From: Xylogone sp. PMI_703
Lineage: Eukaryota > Ascomycota > Leotiomycetes
Direction of reading: 5' to 3'
DNA length: 64,000 nucleotides
NCBI GenBank assembly: GCA_021399445.1
Contig: JAJTUQ010000012.1
Span: 559,359 to 623,358 of the forward strand
The notes beneath the pieces are model-generated. The model made no database searches. It was not told the DNA's origin and saw only the letters and a list, made by a program, of their open reading frames with translations. Below, piece after piece: positions 1 to 13,600 of the stretch (position 1 is its first letter; the number at the start of each line of letters is the position of its first letter). The translations under genes were made by a program, and so were the position numbers.

Positions 1-273
1 GCAAGGGTATATCACGGATCATTACTGTATCATAGGCTCATGCAAACTGCTTATTGCCGTAAGCGGAATGGTCTTGCTTATCCAGACTACTTCGCTTATG
101 ATCTTGTGTGCGTAACACCTTGACGAGAGCTATTCCTGTTACAGTTGGTAGTATCCAAGACGACTGCATTGAGGCAACTTCAGTAAGAATAATGTGCGCC
201 TTGGAGCTTTGACAGGTTGTTTGTATTGACAGTAAATTGGTGGATAATAGACAAGGACCCAAGTTATAGTCAC

Positions 274-800
274 AGTTCAATGGATTCATAGTTTTTGAGT
301 CCCCAGCGGCTTCAAACGTTTACTAGTCTCACCGACGGTCTAAGGCTGCGGCGCGACAATGACACTTGTTGGAATCCATGGTACAGCATGGTCGAATGGG
401 CCCTCAGGCCTAAAATCCGGCAAGCCATCACTGTATTTTGTGCTCAGGAGCCAGGTCTGCAAGACGATGTTCTGACTCCCTCTGACTGGGTAACTTTAGC
501 TGAGACTCACAAATTTCTCGAGCCATTTCACGACGCGACAATGGCCAACGAGGGCATGGGAAATTCCATCTCTGACGTTCTGCCCGCCATGGACTATCTC
601 TTGCATCACATTGAGGCGGCCAAGAAGGCCACCACCGTCCCCCACTTGGCTACTATGATGGAGACTGCATGGGCTAAACTAGCCGACTACTATGAATTGA
701 CGGAAGATTCGCCAGTCTATTCAGCAGCGATGGTATTGAATCCTTCCCTCAAATTAATTAGTAGTCGCAGCATCAAGTTCAATCTTCAACGTTTCCTCCA
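274..800 (+). pseudogene. hAT transposase fragment
   Basis: This is a piece of a hAT-superfamily DNA transposase. The open frame has no proper ATG and carries the motif around DTCWNPWYSMVEWALRP, which corresponds to the D-T-R-W-N-S block of hAT transposases. A helical stretch follows (PFHDATMANEG, YLLHHIE, AWAKLADYY) and ends near NPSLK, the usual approach to the C-terminal dimerisation region. The zinc finger, the first catalytic part and the dimerisation domain are absent. The first W-N block is altered (C for R, P for S). It is unrelated in sequence to the split hAT at 4,881-5,286 and 46,638-48,519. I see no terminal repeats. The hAT assignment is likely; the extent is uncertain. Confidence 0.6.
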
Positions 801-850
801 CTTCACTCATCTTCATCTCTCCCTTTGCATCCTCCCTAATTTCTCTTACG

Positions 851-2150
851 TTAAATTCCACTTTTGCTCAAACTAGTAGCATTGGTTCTTCTGTTAAGGC
901 TGCCACTCCCGGAATAACTGGATTCAGCACTTAATGAAGACGTAGCCGATACGGGTGGCGTATTTGTTGTCATTGTGATAGTAGTGTTTGAGTTTTTCGT
1001 GGTAAGCATGAGAATCTCGAAGGTTTCGATGCGACCTTCGTAAGCTGCATGTTCTTTGCACAACACCTCATTATTTTTCTCGAGATGAAGGATGTATTCA
1101 GCTGCTTTGGAGAGGATAGTTGCCTGATGACTGTGTTAGTAACGTTCTTTTCCTGATTTAGTATAATATAGTAAAGACTGGAGTAAGGAGTTCAAGAGAA
1201 CAGACAGATTGTATGATGAAAAGAAAGCAGAGTAATAACATCATACCTTGTTGAGTTTGTGAGCTGGACTTGAACCTTGTAATTCCTCTGTTACATCTTC
1301 TTTCTGTTTCTTTACTTCACTTTTTGCCTCAGTATTTCTCGTAACCCTCAAGCTAGGCACACAGTCCCTTAATGTAGTGATTTTATCGTTCAGTTTTGTA
1401 CGGTAACGTTTTTCAATCACATTATGTTCTGTTTTCTTCATAGGCATACGGTCTTGTCCGTGATAATCTTTTGTCTCAGGAGGATATTCATCGTCTTCGT
1501 CATCAGAGCCTGACGACTTCCGCTTTCGTCGGTTCGACCGTGTAATAGCTGGTGAGTGCATAAGATTTAGAGGGCATTTCAATATTATGAGGTTTAGTTT
1601 CCTGGGTAAGTGCGATCCCTGATTTGAGTACCGCTGTTGTTTCACGGGTTATAGGCTCAACGACGTGTAAAACGATGTAGGATGGTTTTTGAGTAAGAGT
1701 ATCGCAGAATATTTTCCTCGACTGTATTTTAGTGACTGGCAAGGTGTTAATAGCGGGAATATCGATCAAAGTCTCTTCTGTGACAAAGTCCTCCCCGAAG
1801 ATTGAAGCCGGATCATGGGTTGTGCCTGTTATCATAATATCCGTGGGTTGAAGTCCAGCGGGGATCAGATGTGTACGAGTATCCAAGCCAGTCATGACTC
1901 GTGAGAAGGTGGGTTCGAGCTCCAGCTCGGGGAAGAAGTGGAACAATGACTGATCCATGTTATCTTGAGTGTCTTCCCAACACATGAAGTCGTTATAAGC
2001 TTGTAAATCCACTGTTTCGTCGGACATTATGGTACTCTGACAAATCTCCGGCAATAATGAGCTCTGCGTAGCAGGAAAACCGAATTGGGAGATGTCGAAG
2101 GTATAGTTGAATGGAAGCTCATCAGAGAAAGTTCGCTAACAGCTTTGTAT
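851..2150 (-). CDS. SREBP-type basic helix-loop-helix transcription factor
   Basis: Nuclear bHLH regulator. The basic region and helix 1 read HNVIEKRYRTKLNDKI, with the Tyr in EKRYR that marks the SREBP family and dictates sterol-element-like binding. Helix 2 (ATILSKAAEYILHLEKN) lies in the next exon: a clean intron runs from the GTATG donor at about 1,245 to the CAG acceptor at about 1,125, with a TACTAAC branch point. No membrane segments follow, so this is not the membrane-tethered form. The tail is Ser/Thr-rich. The acidic N-terminal part is in another frame. A GTGAAA donor near 1,637 and a CACCAG acceptor near 1,553 would join them, but a frameshift is also possible. In-frame sequence extends upstream of the ATG at 2,027 to an AG near 2,150, so a further 5' exon is likely. 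It lies outside the inverted block and is not clearly part of the PKS cluster. Confidence 0.7.
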
Positions 2151-4559
2151 CCCAATTAAATTGGAGGTGCTTCTAAGTTCTATCCGCGAGTCAGCCAATT
2201 AGAGTTTTGGTGATGCATGCAAAGATGGAAATGTGTAGCTGCGGAAAACTGTTAAAGCAGGAAATGGAATGAAATAAGGAACTATCTCTGTCATAGCAAA
2301 GTAGTTTGGATTTCTCAAGTACTGATCGTCAAGTATTGGTCGATATCTCCTTAAAGAAGCTAGTAACTAGAGGATTATACATACCTGTGATCTTTTAGAA
2401 GAAGCGCAAATCAAGAAATAGTACTCATTAGGCACCTGGCGATTTACTGCTAACGCAGCTAAAGATGGTAAGTGAAGCTAATCAGAATACTGTATGCTAC
2501 AGTAGAATGAGTCAAAAATAAAAATAGAAAATGGAAATCCGCCAAGTTGGCGAAAAAATGAGAAGCGGAGGACTTGGTGCTGCAACCAAAGAGTGCTTTG
2601 CGATAATCGAAGAAGTCGTGATTTAGGTGAGGCTTGCATTATAATAGTTTGTGGTGATAGTTGTAGGATACAGTTAAAGTGAAGGGGCGGTGAAATCGAT
2701 TTATTTTTTGTATGCGAATCCCATACAAAAAGTAAAAGTGTGGCATTCGCTTATCAGTGGCATTCGCTTCCCCCGACTAGGAGGGAACGACTAGAAATGA
2801 AGGCCGATTAAGCGAGCCCACGATTATATCAAGTAGCAGTACCGAAACTAATTATAAGTAGTGCTGTTAGTGGCTTGTTTAGGTCCGTGCATACGTAATA
2901 GTAAATAAATGATTATATCTCGCCTCTCAAAAGCTTTACTCTCAGGATTATCCGGCGTAAAGTAGTTTTTATATAGTGACTAAAGTTCACTTACGGCAAA
3001 CAAGCCTGATTCAGATCCTCCAGAAGCTTGGAGATCTGGCTATAGTAAAGTTGCTATATCTGTCGGGAATAGTTATGTGGTTGGTATTCTCATTTGTTCG
3101 ACGAACTCTGTTCTGTAGGATATGAACTCTTTAGTGTGTAAACTAACAGGTGCTAAAGAGTAGAGTTACAATTCTCGATATACACCGAATATTTTTTACT
3201 GATTTGATGTTCACAAATCCGATAGAGGCTTACGCCTTAATTAGGGTGTAATGTCTTTTCCCTCTCTGTATTAGTTGAGCCTTCATTTTTGTAGTACCGT
3301 AAGTGTATTCTATATGTATACTAACAACATATTCACTGCTTAGTATAGTGGATGATGTGTGCCTTGTGCAAATGCCAGTCGCGAAAGATTGCTCATAATG
3401 TGTATAACGCGTTTTATAGATACCCAGAAGGGTATTATATTAAGGTTCATTCAAATTCATGTTCTATTCAGGTATGTTTGCCCGCTACAATTAATGCTAG
3501 GGGAGAATGAAATTGAAGACTCACTAGAGAGCGGAATTACCGAAACTTTGTCTTGCATACACAATGTTCAAAGTTCAGCGGGGTTTAGAAAACGAGCCTT
3601 TTGAAGTTGTCAGCGAGCTGATCAAGCGCGTCGTAATGGAACTGCTGAATCCCGAACGATATAAGGAATATAGCGTTCAAGAGGATGTACTGGTGGATTG
3701 TCTCTAAAATCTATTGACATGGGGCACAAAGAGGGGCTTTCACATTCATTGGTTTGGCATGACTCCCAAGGAGATGAAGCAGTAGACATCTGATTGCTTA
3801 TGAAAGAAATATACACTTCTCGATTTGGAATCGATAAATGGACGTCTCTATGTGGTGCAAAGCCTAATATGGAGAACAATTCGCTGGAAAGACACTAGAA
3901 GCGGTACAATGCCTCAGGAGTCCAATGATAATAGGGAAACACAGAACAACAGCAAATCTCGTTCTAGAAGGTAGATGCTGCCTACGCCCACTTTCATCCG
4001 TCTCTAGCCTAGTGCCTTACGATATGCTGTTACGTATTATATCTTTCGAAAGAGCACTCGTGGTAGCAACTCAAGAGTGGCACATGCACCAGTCGCGACA
4101 AGGAAACCTAACGGCCTTCACATACGCGAAAGGTAATGAAACTACTATGAAGCCCACACCAACGGTATATCATTCAAGATGCCGGACGATGAGTGCGAGC
4201 AGACCAAGGAGTCCATGGCAATGAGCTTGCACACAAATACGCACAAATGATGGTCCTGGTAAAGGAGTATTAGATAGTTCCTCGGCTGGCGGTGATTTTA
4301 ATCGAAGAAGGGGCTGTGCCTAATTTAGCTCTCTGAGGGTATCACTTGATAAAACATATAACCATCCACTGTATTGCCCGCCGTCGCTTTAAAGTATGCT
4401 ACCTAGCCGCGATCTTTGCCCCATTGGCATCTCTGTCAGCACTGATAGTTGCGTATTTCCTGGGGCGTCCGCCCCGGTGGGTTCAAAGAATACTTTGAAG
4501 CTGCCAAGCCGTCGGTGGAGATCAGTGCTCAGAAGTAAGCGCATTACGCGGGCGGTCAA
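2151..4559. other. intergenic, no gene seen
   Basis: AT-rich sequence with short unrelated reading frames and no recognisable protein. It contains a 10-bp-arm hairpin near 2,705-2,732 (TTTTTGTATG against its complement) and a repeated 12-mer TGGCATTCGCTT near 2,740-2,770. It is probably degraded repeat plus the promoter of the bHLH gene. Confidence 0.5.
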
Positions 4560-4720
4560 TGTTTACACTAGGGCTCCGTTCGGATTAGGCGGATTATCCG
4601 AATTCGCGGATTCCGCCGGTTTCGAATCGGATTCGGATTCGCAAAATTCGAGTTCGATCTGCTTACATAAGAAATCCGATCCGAATCCGCGGATTCGAAC
4701 AAATCCGTTCGAATCTACTT
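4560..4720. repeat. degenerate CGGATT/GGATTCG simple repeat
   Basis: Interspersed copies of GGATT, CGGATT and their complements (AATCC, AATCCG) form a low-complexity block that can fold on itself. It lies just beyond the C-terminal end of the hAT fragment at 4,881-5,286, so it could be subterminal repeat of that element. I could not identify a matching terminal inverted repeat. Confidence 0.5.
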
Positions 4721-4880
4721 CGCTTCACACCAAAATTTGGTGGGAAACGAAGTACCTTTAAACAATACTGTTATTTACTTAGATGTAACTTATGCTTTGG
4801 ACTGAGAGTCAACATATTATCTTTACATGTAATAATTGAATACAGAAAACTCTTATTATATAGCTATAGTACACGATCCA

Positions 4881-5286
4881 TTATACATCTTGTATATATG
4901 GTAACCAATTAGAGGCATCCTTTAATCTTAGTAATCTTCCCAAGGTCTCTCCTTTCATGGCAAACCTCCGTATACCTAATATATCTCTACCACTATTGAA
5001 CATACGTTCAACGTCAACTTCTGAAGTTGGTATAGCTAAATAATCGCGTGCGGCTCTGGCCATAGAAAGGAACTCTTTGGCATGTGTTCTCCACCACTCT
5101 AAAACCCACTCATCCTGGAGTTGGGAACCTTCAGTATAATTGACCGGTGGCAAGGCTAAGTATCGGTCAATATCATCCCCAGCCTCCTCTTGGTTTATTT
5201 CTTGATACTGAAGTAGTATACGGTATTCGAGGCTAGGATGGTTAGAGGCTTTCGTCGAAGCAGGAAGTGTCGGTTCTGTTGGGTAT
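4881..5286 (-). pseudogene. hAT transposase, C-terminal part (split by inversion)
   Basis: The C-terminal dimerisation domain of a hAT transposase. It shows EWWRTHAKEFLSMARAARDY, then LAIPTSEVDVERMFNSGRD, the classic W-W...ARDYLAIP...VERMFS block. The frame is open upstream of this as far as 5,286, where the LTR begins, so the N-terminal part is missing here. That part is found in inverted orientation at 46,638-48,519: after removing one copy of the 5-bp duplication ATACC, the two halves join in the same frame with no stop for the 42 codons leading into this domain. See the finding on the inversion. Confidence 0.85.
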
Positions 5287-5892
5287 TGTCACGACCCCGC
5301 AGGGTTGTGACAAGCGACTTAAGTACAGGGCCTCTATAGCCGTCGCCTTAGTTAAATAAGTATTAGATAAGGCGGCTATCAGGGTCCTGGTTATGGTATC
5401 GCTAGTACTATCGCATTACTAGTACTAGCGAAAGGATAGTACAAGTTCAACACTAGTACTATAAAAAGGGTTGTACAAGCTAAAGGATAGTACTATCGGA
5501 ATTATAGTACTAACCCTTTGGTTGTACTAGCTAGGTGGTAATACTATCGGAGAAATAGTACTACCTTTCCGCTTGTGCTAGCGATTTGCTTGTACGTGCA
5601 AAAAGCTAGTACTCGCGATTAAGCGAGCACCTGGATTAGATAAGCGGATCCCATGGATCCCATGGATCCCAGGAGGATCGATGGGATCAATGGGACTCGG
5701 AGGAAAATCACTCTCTATATAAGTAGATAGAACTCACAGTAGATAGGAGCTTCGTGCTCAACTCAATTGATTTACAGCATACCTGCATTTCATAGTAACT
5801 ACCCTAAAGCCTTGTGAAGACATTCTCTTGCCCTTTACCTTCATCTATCATTTGAGTGATAGATAATCCCATACCCTTGTAGGAACGTTACA
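5287..5892 (+). repeat. solo LTR, copy 1 (inversion breakpoint)
   Basis: A 606-bp TG...CA long terminal repeat starting TGTCACGACC and ending GGAACGTTACA, with no internal retrotransposon coding sequence nearby. The middle is dense in TAGTACT/AGTACTA motifs that can pair with each other. By eye it is identical to the inverted copy at 48,520-49,125 and slightly diverged from the copy at 51,304-51,909. Its flanks differ (GGTAT left, AAGTG right), so it lacks a target-site duplication of its own. The same two pentamers flank the inverted copy in the opposite order. Confidence 0.9.
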
Positions 5893-6252
5893 AAGTGTAA
5901 GTGCTACAGGCTCAAGCGCTACAGGGCCTTAGGCCTGTAAATATGCTAAAGTAACCAACGGCCGCCGGGTGTTGACGATACAGTATGGTACAGCCCAGAC
6001 TTAAACCCAAGGCCCTGTAAGCGAAGACTTGTAGGGCCTAAGTGCTTTAGGTTATCGAGTTTCAAGAGTCAATTATCCCTTTATTCTACGCTAGTTATAA
6101 GTGAATTAATTTTTATACAGTCTGACTATTATAAAGTATCTAAATATATAGGAAATAGTTAAATATACTAAAGTTTAGTAAATCAATAATATTTAATGAT
6201 TAATTGATAGTCGTTGTGGCGCGAGTGGCACCCGGGCCTGTCGTATGTACAA
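5893..6252 (+). repeat. half of a small repeat element, left of breakpoint
   Basis: Diverged copy of sequence also seen after the inverted LTR (49,126-49,336) and at about 50,030-50,260. Shared landmarks are CAACGGCCG, TACAGCCCA, GAG[CT]TTnA..GTCAAT and the end block GTCGTTGTGGCGCGAGTGG followed by CCTGTCGTATGTAC. With the inversion undone, this half and the 49,126 half meet head to head around the LTR insertion. This suggests an element with long terminal inverted repeats. Confidence 0.55.
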
Positions 6253-7693
6253 AGACCCCGATTAATTATCAATCAGGGAGAAAGACGCGGAGAAGAATTT
6301 AGACAACGCCTCCTTGCCTATAGTGTGGAAGAGAGAGGTGCTAAGAGGTGTTGAGGTAGTATATACAGTAATATAATACAACTGACCAATCAGAAGGCAA
6401 GGTCTGGTAGAATAGGAGTGAAGGTGGTTGATTATTGTACGGTTGTAAGAACCGTACTTTATATACTACGTACAGGTCACATGATACACCGCACGTACAC
6501 GTGCTACGCACATGCCGTATACTGTTTTCCCTACCACAATAGAAGTATGTTCATAGTGAAAAGAATGTTTGCTGGAGATTTTCGCGACCTTTACAAGTAT
6601 GCATCAGAAACAGGATGTGCATCCCGGCATTTTGAGCGTACTGTCTACCACCGTATGGGATCGCATGTAACAGAGCAAGCTCTCAGCCTATCATAGACCG
6701 TGTAATTCAGGGCCATAATATAACAATCCGGACGTTCTGTTTGGAAGCTGCGCGCAGATAACGAAGTTCCATCAACACTTGCATACAAATAGAGAGGACG
6801 GACCATTCTTCAATCAGAAGCGTGATGTTACAAATCACTTCACCACAGCCAACAGCATGTGGTGAAACGGTAATACAAGAGAGAAAACACGAGACGCGCA
6901 AAGAGTAGTAACGTCAACTAACTGTACAAAAACAAGGCATACATTACTATTGAGGCTAGACCTTGTAATTAGATGACGGGATCGCCAAGCTGCACATCAC
7001 TCTGACGCTCACTTCTACCCTTTGAAACAACTCAATCATCAACACAGGCACCATATATCCCCTTTTATGCGATATGTTACAAGCGGGTGTTCCGATATTT
7101 ACAATCACCGAAAAATTTTAAGCTTTGTTAAAACTACTTGACCACAAAATTAATATGTTAGTATTTTAATGTGGCAGCAGAATATCTTAATAGATTTCAA
7201 ATGTTCAGGCATGAAAATTTAGCTACGGGTCAATCACGATCTATCCAACTTAGCAGAGTAATATGTAAGTAAGTACTTCGCATTAAGTTTCTTTATATCT
7301 CTTATAGTTAAATTATTTTAAGATGGACTGCGACAAGACCTAGGACATAAGAGCGTCGTTGACTTAAACTCAACTTGTAAGGCCTGTGAAGAGCGGCGCT
7401 GACATACAAGTCGGCATCAGCAGAATTTACTTGCATGCATGGACACTGTATACGAGATTAGATACAGTCCAATAGAATAATGTTTAAATGGCGACTAAGT
7501 TGATAATCGGGCTGAAATACCCACTGCAAACGGGGCCTTGATTTATATGCGACCAGTAAGATGGGCTCGGCCTTAGTACTAGTACTGGGTGTCTTGACTT
7601 AGGTAGTGAGTAACTTTAGCTCGAGCCATATCGCTGCTGCTAAATGGAGTACTCATATTCATCACGATTATTTCTGTGATTCGATACACTCGG
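6253..7693. other. intergenic 3' of the PKS, no gene seen
   Basis: AT-rich sequence with only short frames that show no recognisable domain. It contains the 3' flank of the PKS gene. No further feature can be supported. Confidence 0.5.
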
Positions 7694-10600
7694 TTACAAC
7701 CTGACGTGCCGGCTCTGGGAGGTGATGCGTGAGGCGAGGCCACTGATGGGACTGGATCCAAGAAGCTCGAGCAGTGGAACCTCTGCACCAAGGTCTTTCA
7801 TCACCCATGTGCGGAACTCAATTGCCACTAGAGAATCAACTCCATATGAGCTCAGCGCTTTTGAAACATCAATATCCTCCGCCGGGATTGAAATCATGCT
7901 GGAGAGCTTGTCTCGGATGGAGTCCAGGACAATCTCGGTCGCAGCTGCAATGTCTGGCGCTGACCCAAGTCTCTGCATCAGGGACTGGGTCGAATGTTTG
8001 TTGTCGCCATCACCAGACATCAACAATGCTCGCAGTGGAGGAATTGTCCGTATCTTAGCCCAAAGGGCGCTTTCCATGTATGGGGGTATATCTTTGCCTG
8101 CATCCTGCAGAGTACCGGCTGTGTGCAACCCGACAGCACAGCCGAAAAGCCCCTCTTCATCAATACTCTTGGCGGATGTGATAGCGGGCGCACTTTGAGG
8201 ATTCATGTAGAATTCGAGAATGGCAATGAGCTCTTCCTCGCTGACTTCGAGCATACTCATGGACAACAAATTCAGCATGGGTGTGAGCTGCATAGTGTCG
8301 ACCCAGTTCTCGGAAAGGTAGCCGACTGCAGTGAGACTGCCCAAGTCAATGGCTGTAGCCTTCAAACCTTGTTTAACACGGAAGCGTGCTAACTCGTCCT
8401 GGAAGGTATTTCCAGCATTGTAGTTAGCTTGACCACGGTTGCCGACGATACCACTGACTGAGGATAGCATAATGAAGAAGTCTAAATCTTTAGGAAGCAG
8501 GTTATGAAGGTTCCATGTGCCAGCGACCTTGGGCATAATGACCTGTCGGTAGTCTTCGAAAGTCATTGTACCTAAGGTCATATCCTGAAAGTAGACAAAA
8601 TGTTAGCAAGATTGCTGTGGCGTTCTTATAACGACAACAGATATGGAGTGGCTACTCACCTTCAACTGCATCGCGGCTTGAATGCAGCCCTTGATTGGGG
8701 GAAGTGCCTTGCAGCTGTTCAGTAATTTTCGCATGCTCTCCTCACTAGAGACATCGCATGGTTCAGCAATCACTCGACAGCCCCGGCTCTCCAACTCTCT
8801 GACTAGTTTCTCTGCCGGTTTTCTCGTAGCACCAGAGCGTGACATGAAAACGAGATTTCTCGCACCACGAGACACCATCCATCTGGCGATTGACCTGCCT
8901 AGGCCTCCGAAGCCGCCGGAAAGGACATAAGTTGCGTCTGCTTCGAAGCGATGCGGAGTTGCCCGAGGTGATCGGACCTAGAAAGGGATGAGAGTGAGTA
9001 CATTATACATCATTTGAAGGGAATGGGACCATGAACTTACTGGAACAATGTCATCTTCACTTGGCACCAGAACAATCTTGCCCATGCCCTTTCCATTTTG
9101 TAGCTGTCGGAAAGCGGTTGTAACCTCTCCGTAGCTATACACCGTGAGAGGTGTTGGAGGCCTCATTGCACCTCCGCCGACAAGCTGTAGCGTCTCCGCG
9201 AGCAGACGTCCTACGCGGGCAGGGTCCCGGGCTACAAGAATTGAGATGTCCACGCTGGCAAATGTAGTATTCTGATCAAACGGGCGCATTTGTAGCCGCC
9301 CGTTCTCTGCAATATCTTTCTTTCCCATCTCAATGAATCGCCCCAGAGGAGCAATACAGTCCCAGGACCGTCGAAGGGCTTCGCCACTCAAAGAGTTTAG
9401 TACAACGTCCACACCGCGACCGCCAGTTGCTCGCAAGATACTAGCCGCGAAATCCGTGTTCCGACTGGAGAAAATGTGGTCTTCTTTAACCCCATAGTTA
9501 TCCATAAGTAGACGCTTCTTTTCCACCGTTGAGACGGTTGCAAAAACTTCAGCACCAACCATGTTTGCGTATTGGATGGCTACCTGCCCAGTTCCGCCAG
9601 CACCAGCGTGGATCAGGATGGATTCACCCTTGGAAAGACGTCCCAAGTCGCGCAGACTGTATAAGACTGTTACGAAATTGCAAGGAACAGAGGCTGCATC
9701 TTCAAATGACATTGTGTCTGGAATCTTGACCATAGTGTCTTGTGGCGTCCGGAAGAATCTCTGGATACATCCCATCTTACTCGTGCCAGTGATGACAGCG
9801 ACTCGATCACCGGGATGGAATCTGTCCACCTTGGACCCGGTCGATCTGACAATACCAGCTCCTTCGAAGCCGAAGCAGTCATGTGCTATTTCACCCATGC
9901 CAATCATGACGTCTCGGAAATTTAGACCAGCAGCCTTGACCTCGATCTCGACTTCCAAATCGCCCAATGGATCAATAGCAGCGGGGTCATCCATGAATCT
10001 AAGACTGTCCAAATCTCCCGGCATGTCTGAATACAATTTTAATGGCCGTGAAGGATCCTCTTCCCAAGCCCGCATTGTGATTCTGGGACTATCGTCTAGT
10101 ACGCTGGACATAAATGTGTTGGCTTCTTGGTGTCTGTAAATCCGGCTGGTGTACATAATACCGTCTCGGAACTCATACTCAGCGCTTTTGGTACCCGTCG
10201 AATTCAAGAATTGGTGTGCGAATACCTTTGACATTATGGCGTGGTATTCTGACCAGCCTGAAGTTGCCGCTCCAGCTGTGTCGATATCAAGCGTAACAAT
10301 GTTCGTCTGAGTTGTATGTTTCTCCCACTTCGTCGTCCGCATGACACCTTTGACCATGGCAAAGGTAGGATTATCCGTACCCTTGGTGACCCACAGTATG
10401 CGGACGCAATTATTCAGCAAGTGTAAGAGCTTTTCAAATCCATTCTTGTCAAGATTCAGGAGAAATGAACTGTGACCATCCACAAGAATAATGCACGTAG
10501 CGGTTTCCAAAGACAGTCCACTCAGTTCCTTAAAGTTTACTGCCTGACAATTGTCCAAGCTATACTCTTTCTGGAGCGTTTTAGATAGCGAAGAGGCAGA

Positions 10601-13600
10601 GCTTTCGCTAGCTGTCTTGATGGATGTGTCAACAACATATACTGGCGATATAACTGACGTCGGGGAGTCTCTTGTTCCTGTTTCATCAACAGCCGTCGAG
10701 ATAATGATGCTGGAGATGTGAGACTCCGAAGAGCTATCTCTTAGCAGAATCTCGGTGCCATTGAAACCACTCTCACGAAGGACTGAGTCCCATTGCTGCT
10801 CTTTGAGCAGCGGGCCAGATTTTCGGTACTCCTCTGTGGCTAGCCACCAGCCAGGAAGAAGTCCCACCCACAAGCTTGTAAACATTGCTTCAGGCTGAAC
10901 GATCTCGTGCATAATAAGCTTCCCGCCCGGGTTTAAGAGGCCATGCAGGCGACGAAGAGTGGATTGAATGCTAGACGTCGCATGGATAACGTTTCCGGCT
11001 ACAATAACATCATACTTGTCCTCTTGAGCAAATCCCTGTGTGCCAGGGTCCTTTTCGAGATCTAATGTCTTGAATTTTATAATGCCCTCCCACGATTTGA
11101 ATTTCAGGGCTGCCTTCTCGAAAAATCCAGGTGAAATGTCAGTGTATGCATATTCGTGGATCGTCCAACTGTCGGCGTCCTCAGGAGGGCACATCGTTTG
11201 GAGAATGGGTAATGTGGTCCCACCCGTTCCAGCACCAATTTCAAGGAACTTCAGATTTCCACTCTTATGAGATAGAAGATCTAGATATGATTTGAAATGA
11301 ATTGGAATGTGCCCAAGTTCGAATTCCTCACGATAGACTCTATCTAGCAGCTGGCCATCGTCTTCTCCAAACATAAGGTAAAGAGGGTCAACTTCTTGCC
11401 TCAATACGGAAGTAATTTGAGTTCCTATCTTAACAATAAATTCACCGTTTGGCCCAGATTCGCTGGTTTCCTTGAGGAATGCCATACGGAACTCCGGATC
11501 AGAATTGCATTGGTTGAACGCAGCTTGATCAAAAAGCAAGGTTTGGCCGTCTTTGATAACTTTATCCTTCGCCTTGAGCCAGTTAATATAAAGCTGATGA
11601 TGCGGCAAGTATTCAAAGGCTTCGTCAGTGAAATCCAGTTCTTTGACAGCATCTTGAATCAAGAGGGAAGTTGCGACTTGCAGTTTTCGGAAGATGGTTG
11701 TGACAATATCATTAATTTCGGGCAAGTTCTTTGATTCAAAGAAGCTAGTAGTAGCAAAATCCGCATCACATTTCCATCTGACATTGTGGCAGAGTTCCCG
11801 AGTTGTTTGTACTGTACTGACATCGATATGGGTCACTTCTACGTCTGTAAATTGAACCATGATTGACGAACTTTCTTTGTCCCATACGGAGACATTCGTC
11901 CTATAGTCGGATGACCCGATCTTTTCAACTTGAGAGGTGCATCTGAATCGATGCCCGGGAGCGTTCGCAATCTCAGCAGATATCCAGACTTCTTTGAAAA
12001 GGGTTGGTACAAGGGGCTCATCAACGACCTCGGCTCCTTTGAAGTCCAGCACAGCCGGGTAAACCATTTGTAACATGCAGTCCAAAGTTGCTGGCTGCAC
12101 AGTATGGGGGTAGAAAAACTCATTTGGCATGACGGAAGCGAGATCAGTGATGGATACAATTCCAGTCGCGATACCACGCTTCTGACCGAGGGGCCCAAGT
12201 TTTACATCTGTAAGTGTCCTGAACGTGGGGCCGTATTGGATCCCATTTCTAGCTGACTTTTCGTAATGCCTTACACTGTCAAACGGCCTTTGGCACAAAG
12301 CGAGTCCTTCTTTTAGGTTGATTTGCTTGGTGGAAAGGTTCGAGTTACGGTCATCTTCAATAGGAACATCACTGTGCTTCTCATACTCGGTAGAGACCTC
12401 GCCGCGGCAGTGAACCCTCCATTCTTTCTGGATCTCATCGTAAGAGTAAACATGGAACTCGTACCATACCTTCGACTTGCTCTTAAAAGTCTCGGATACT
12501 GGGTTCATGGATAATACTGTTTCAATACCATCCGCGTTATCTGGAATTATGAGAGCAGTCTGGATTGTGAGATCTCTGAACCGAAATCCAGTAAGACGCT
12601 TGTTAGGATTGGCTAACTGTTTTGATGCCTCAAGTGCCATGATGAGATATCCAACTCCGGGATAGACGACATTATCAGTGACTTTATGATCCACCAACCA
12701 AGGAATTTCAGAAATTCGGAATATCTGTCTCCATTTTGGCTCATGTGGGTTCCAATCTGGTATGGGGGCTCCAATGAGATCCATCCGGGGATGTGCTCGG
12801 AATCGATAATCTCTGCTCAGACGACTTTCTTTCCAGTATTCTGTGTCGTGGTTGAAGCTGTAGGATGGCAAGGACGTCAATAGTTGGCCAGGTTTGCTGG
12901 ACAGGCCTTCATTTACTGAGTTCAGATTAATTGGGTATCCTCTCTCCCATAGATCGGCTGCCGTCTCAAGGAGAATATCACTCAGTGTGTCGTTACGTGC
13001 CATGATCCTAGAATAGTTCACTCCACTAATGTCGCCTGCACTAAGAACATCTCTTATGGCACTTTGCAGTGCGGAATGAGGGCCAATTTCAAGGATCTCC
13101 TGGATAGTGATGGACGTTCCAGACATCAATGCTAGGAGAGCTTTATCGAACAGCACGGGCGACGTAAGATTTTTGACCCAGTATGAAGCTGTTTCAACCA
13201 CCTTGCTTTGAATCTCCTCGCCTGTAACGGAAGATACCATGGTCACTGGTTGCTTTACATCAAGCTTGTCTACATCATGGATAGCTTCCATGAGACGATG
13301 GTATTCCTCTGCAACGGTTTCCATGTGCTTAGAATGATAGGCATTGGAAACCTTTAATTTCCGTGCAAACACCTTATCTGAATCCAGAAGGGTCTTTAAG
13401 GAGTCTATTGCATCTTCGTCGCCAGAAATAGTTAGGTTGGATGCTGAGTTGAAGCATGCAATGCTCAATACAGTGCCTTCATGAACTACCTTCTCTACGT
13501 ATGGCTGTAGATCTTCTTCTCGAAGACCGACGGCCATCATGGCACCCCGTTGGCTAACATTTTCGGAAACAACACCTCTGTAATAAGCTATTTTCCAAGC

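Noticed and set aside
9561..10139. 192-codon plus-strand frame inside the PKS
   Set aside because: Antisense shadow of the ER domain with no protein features; other plus-strand frames in 7.7-15.9 kb are the same.
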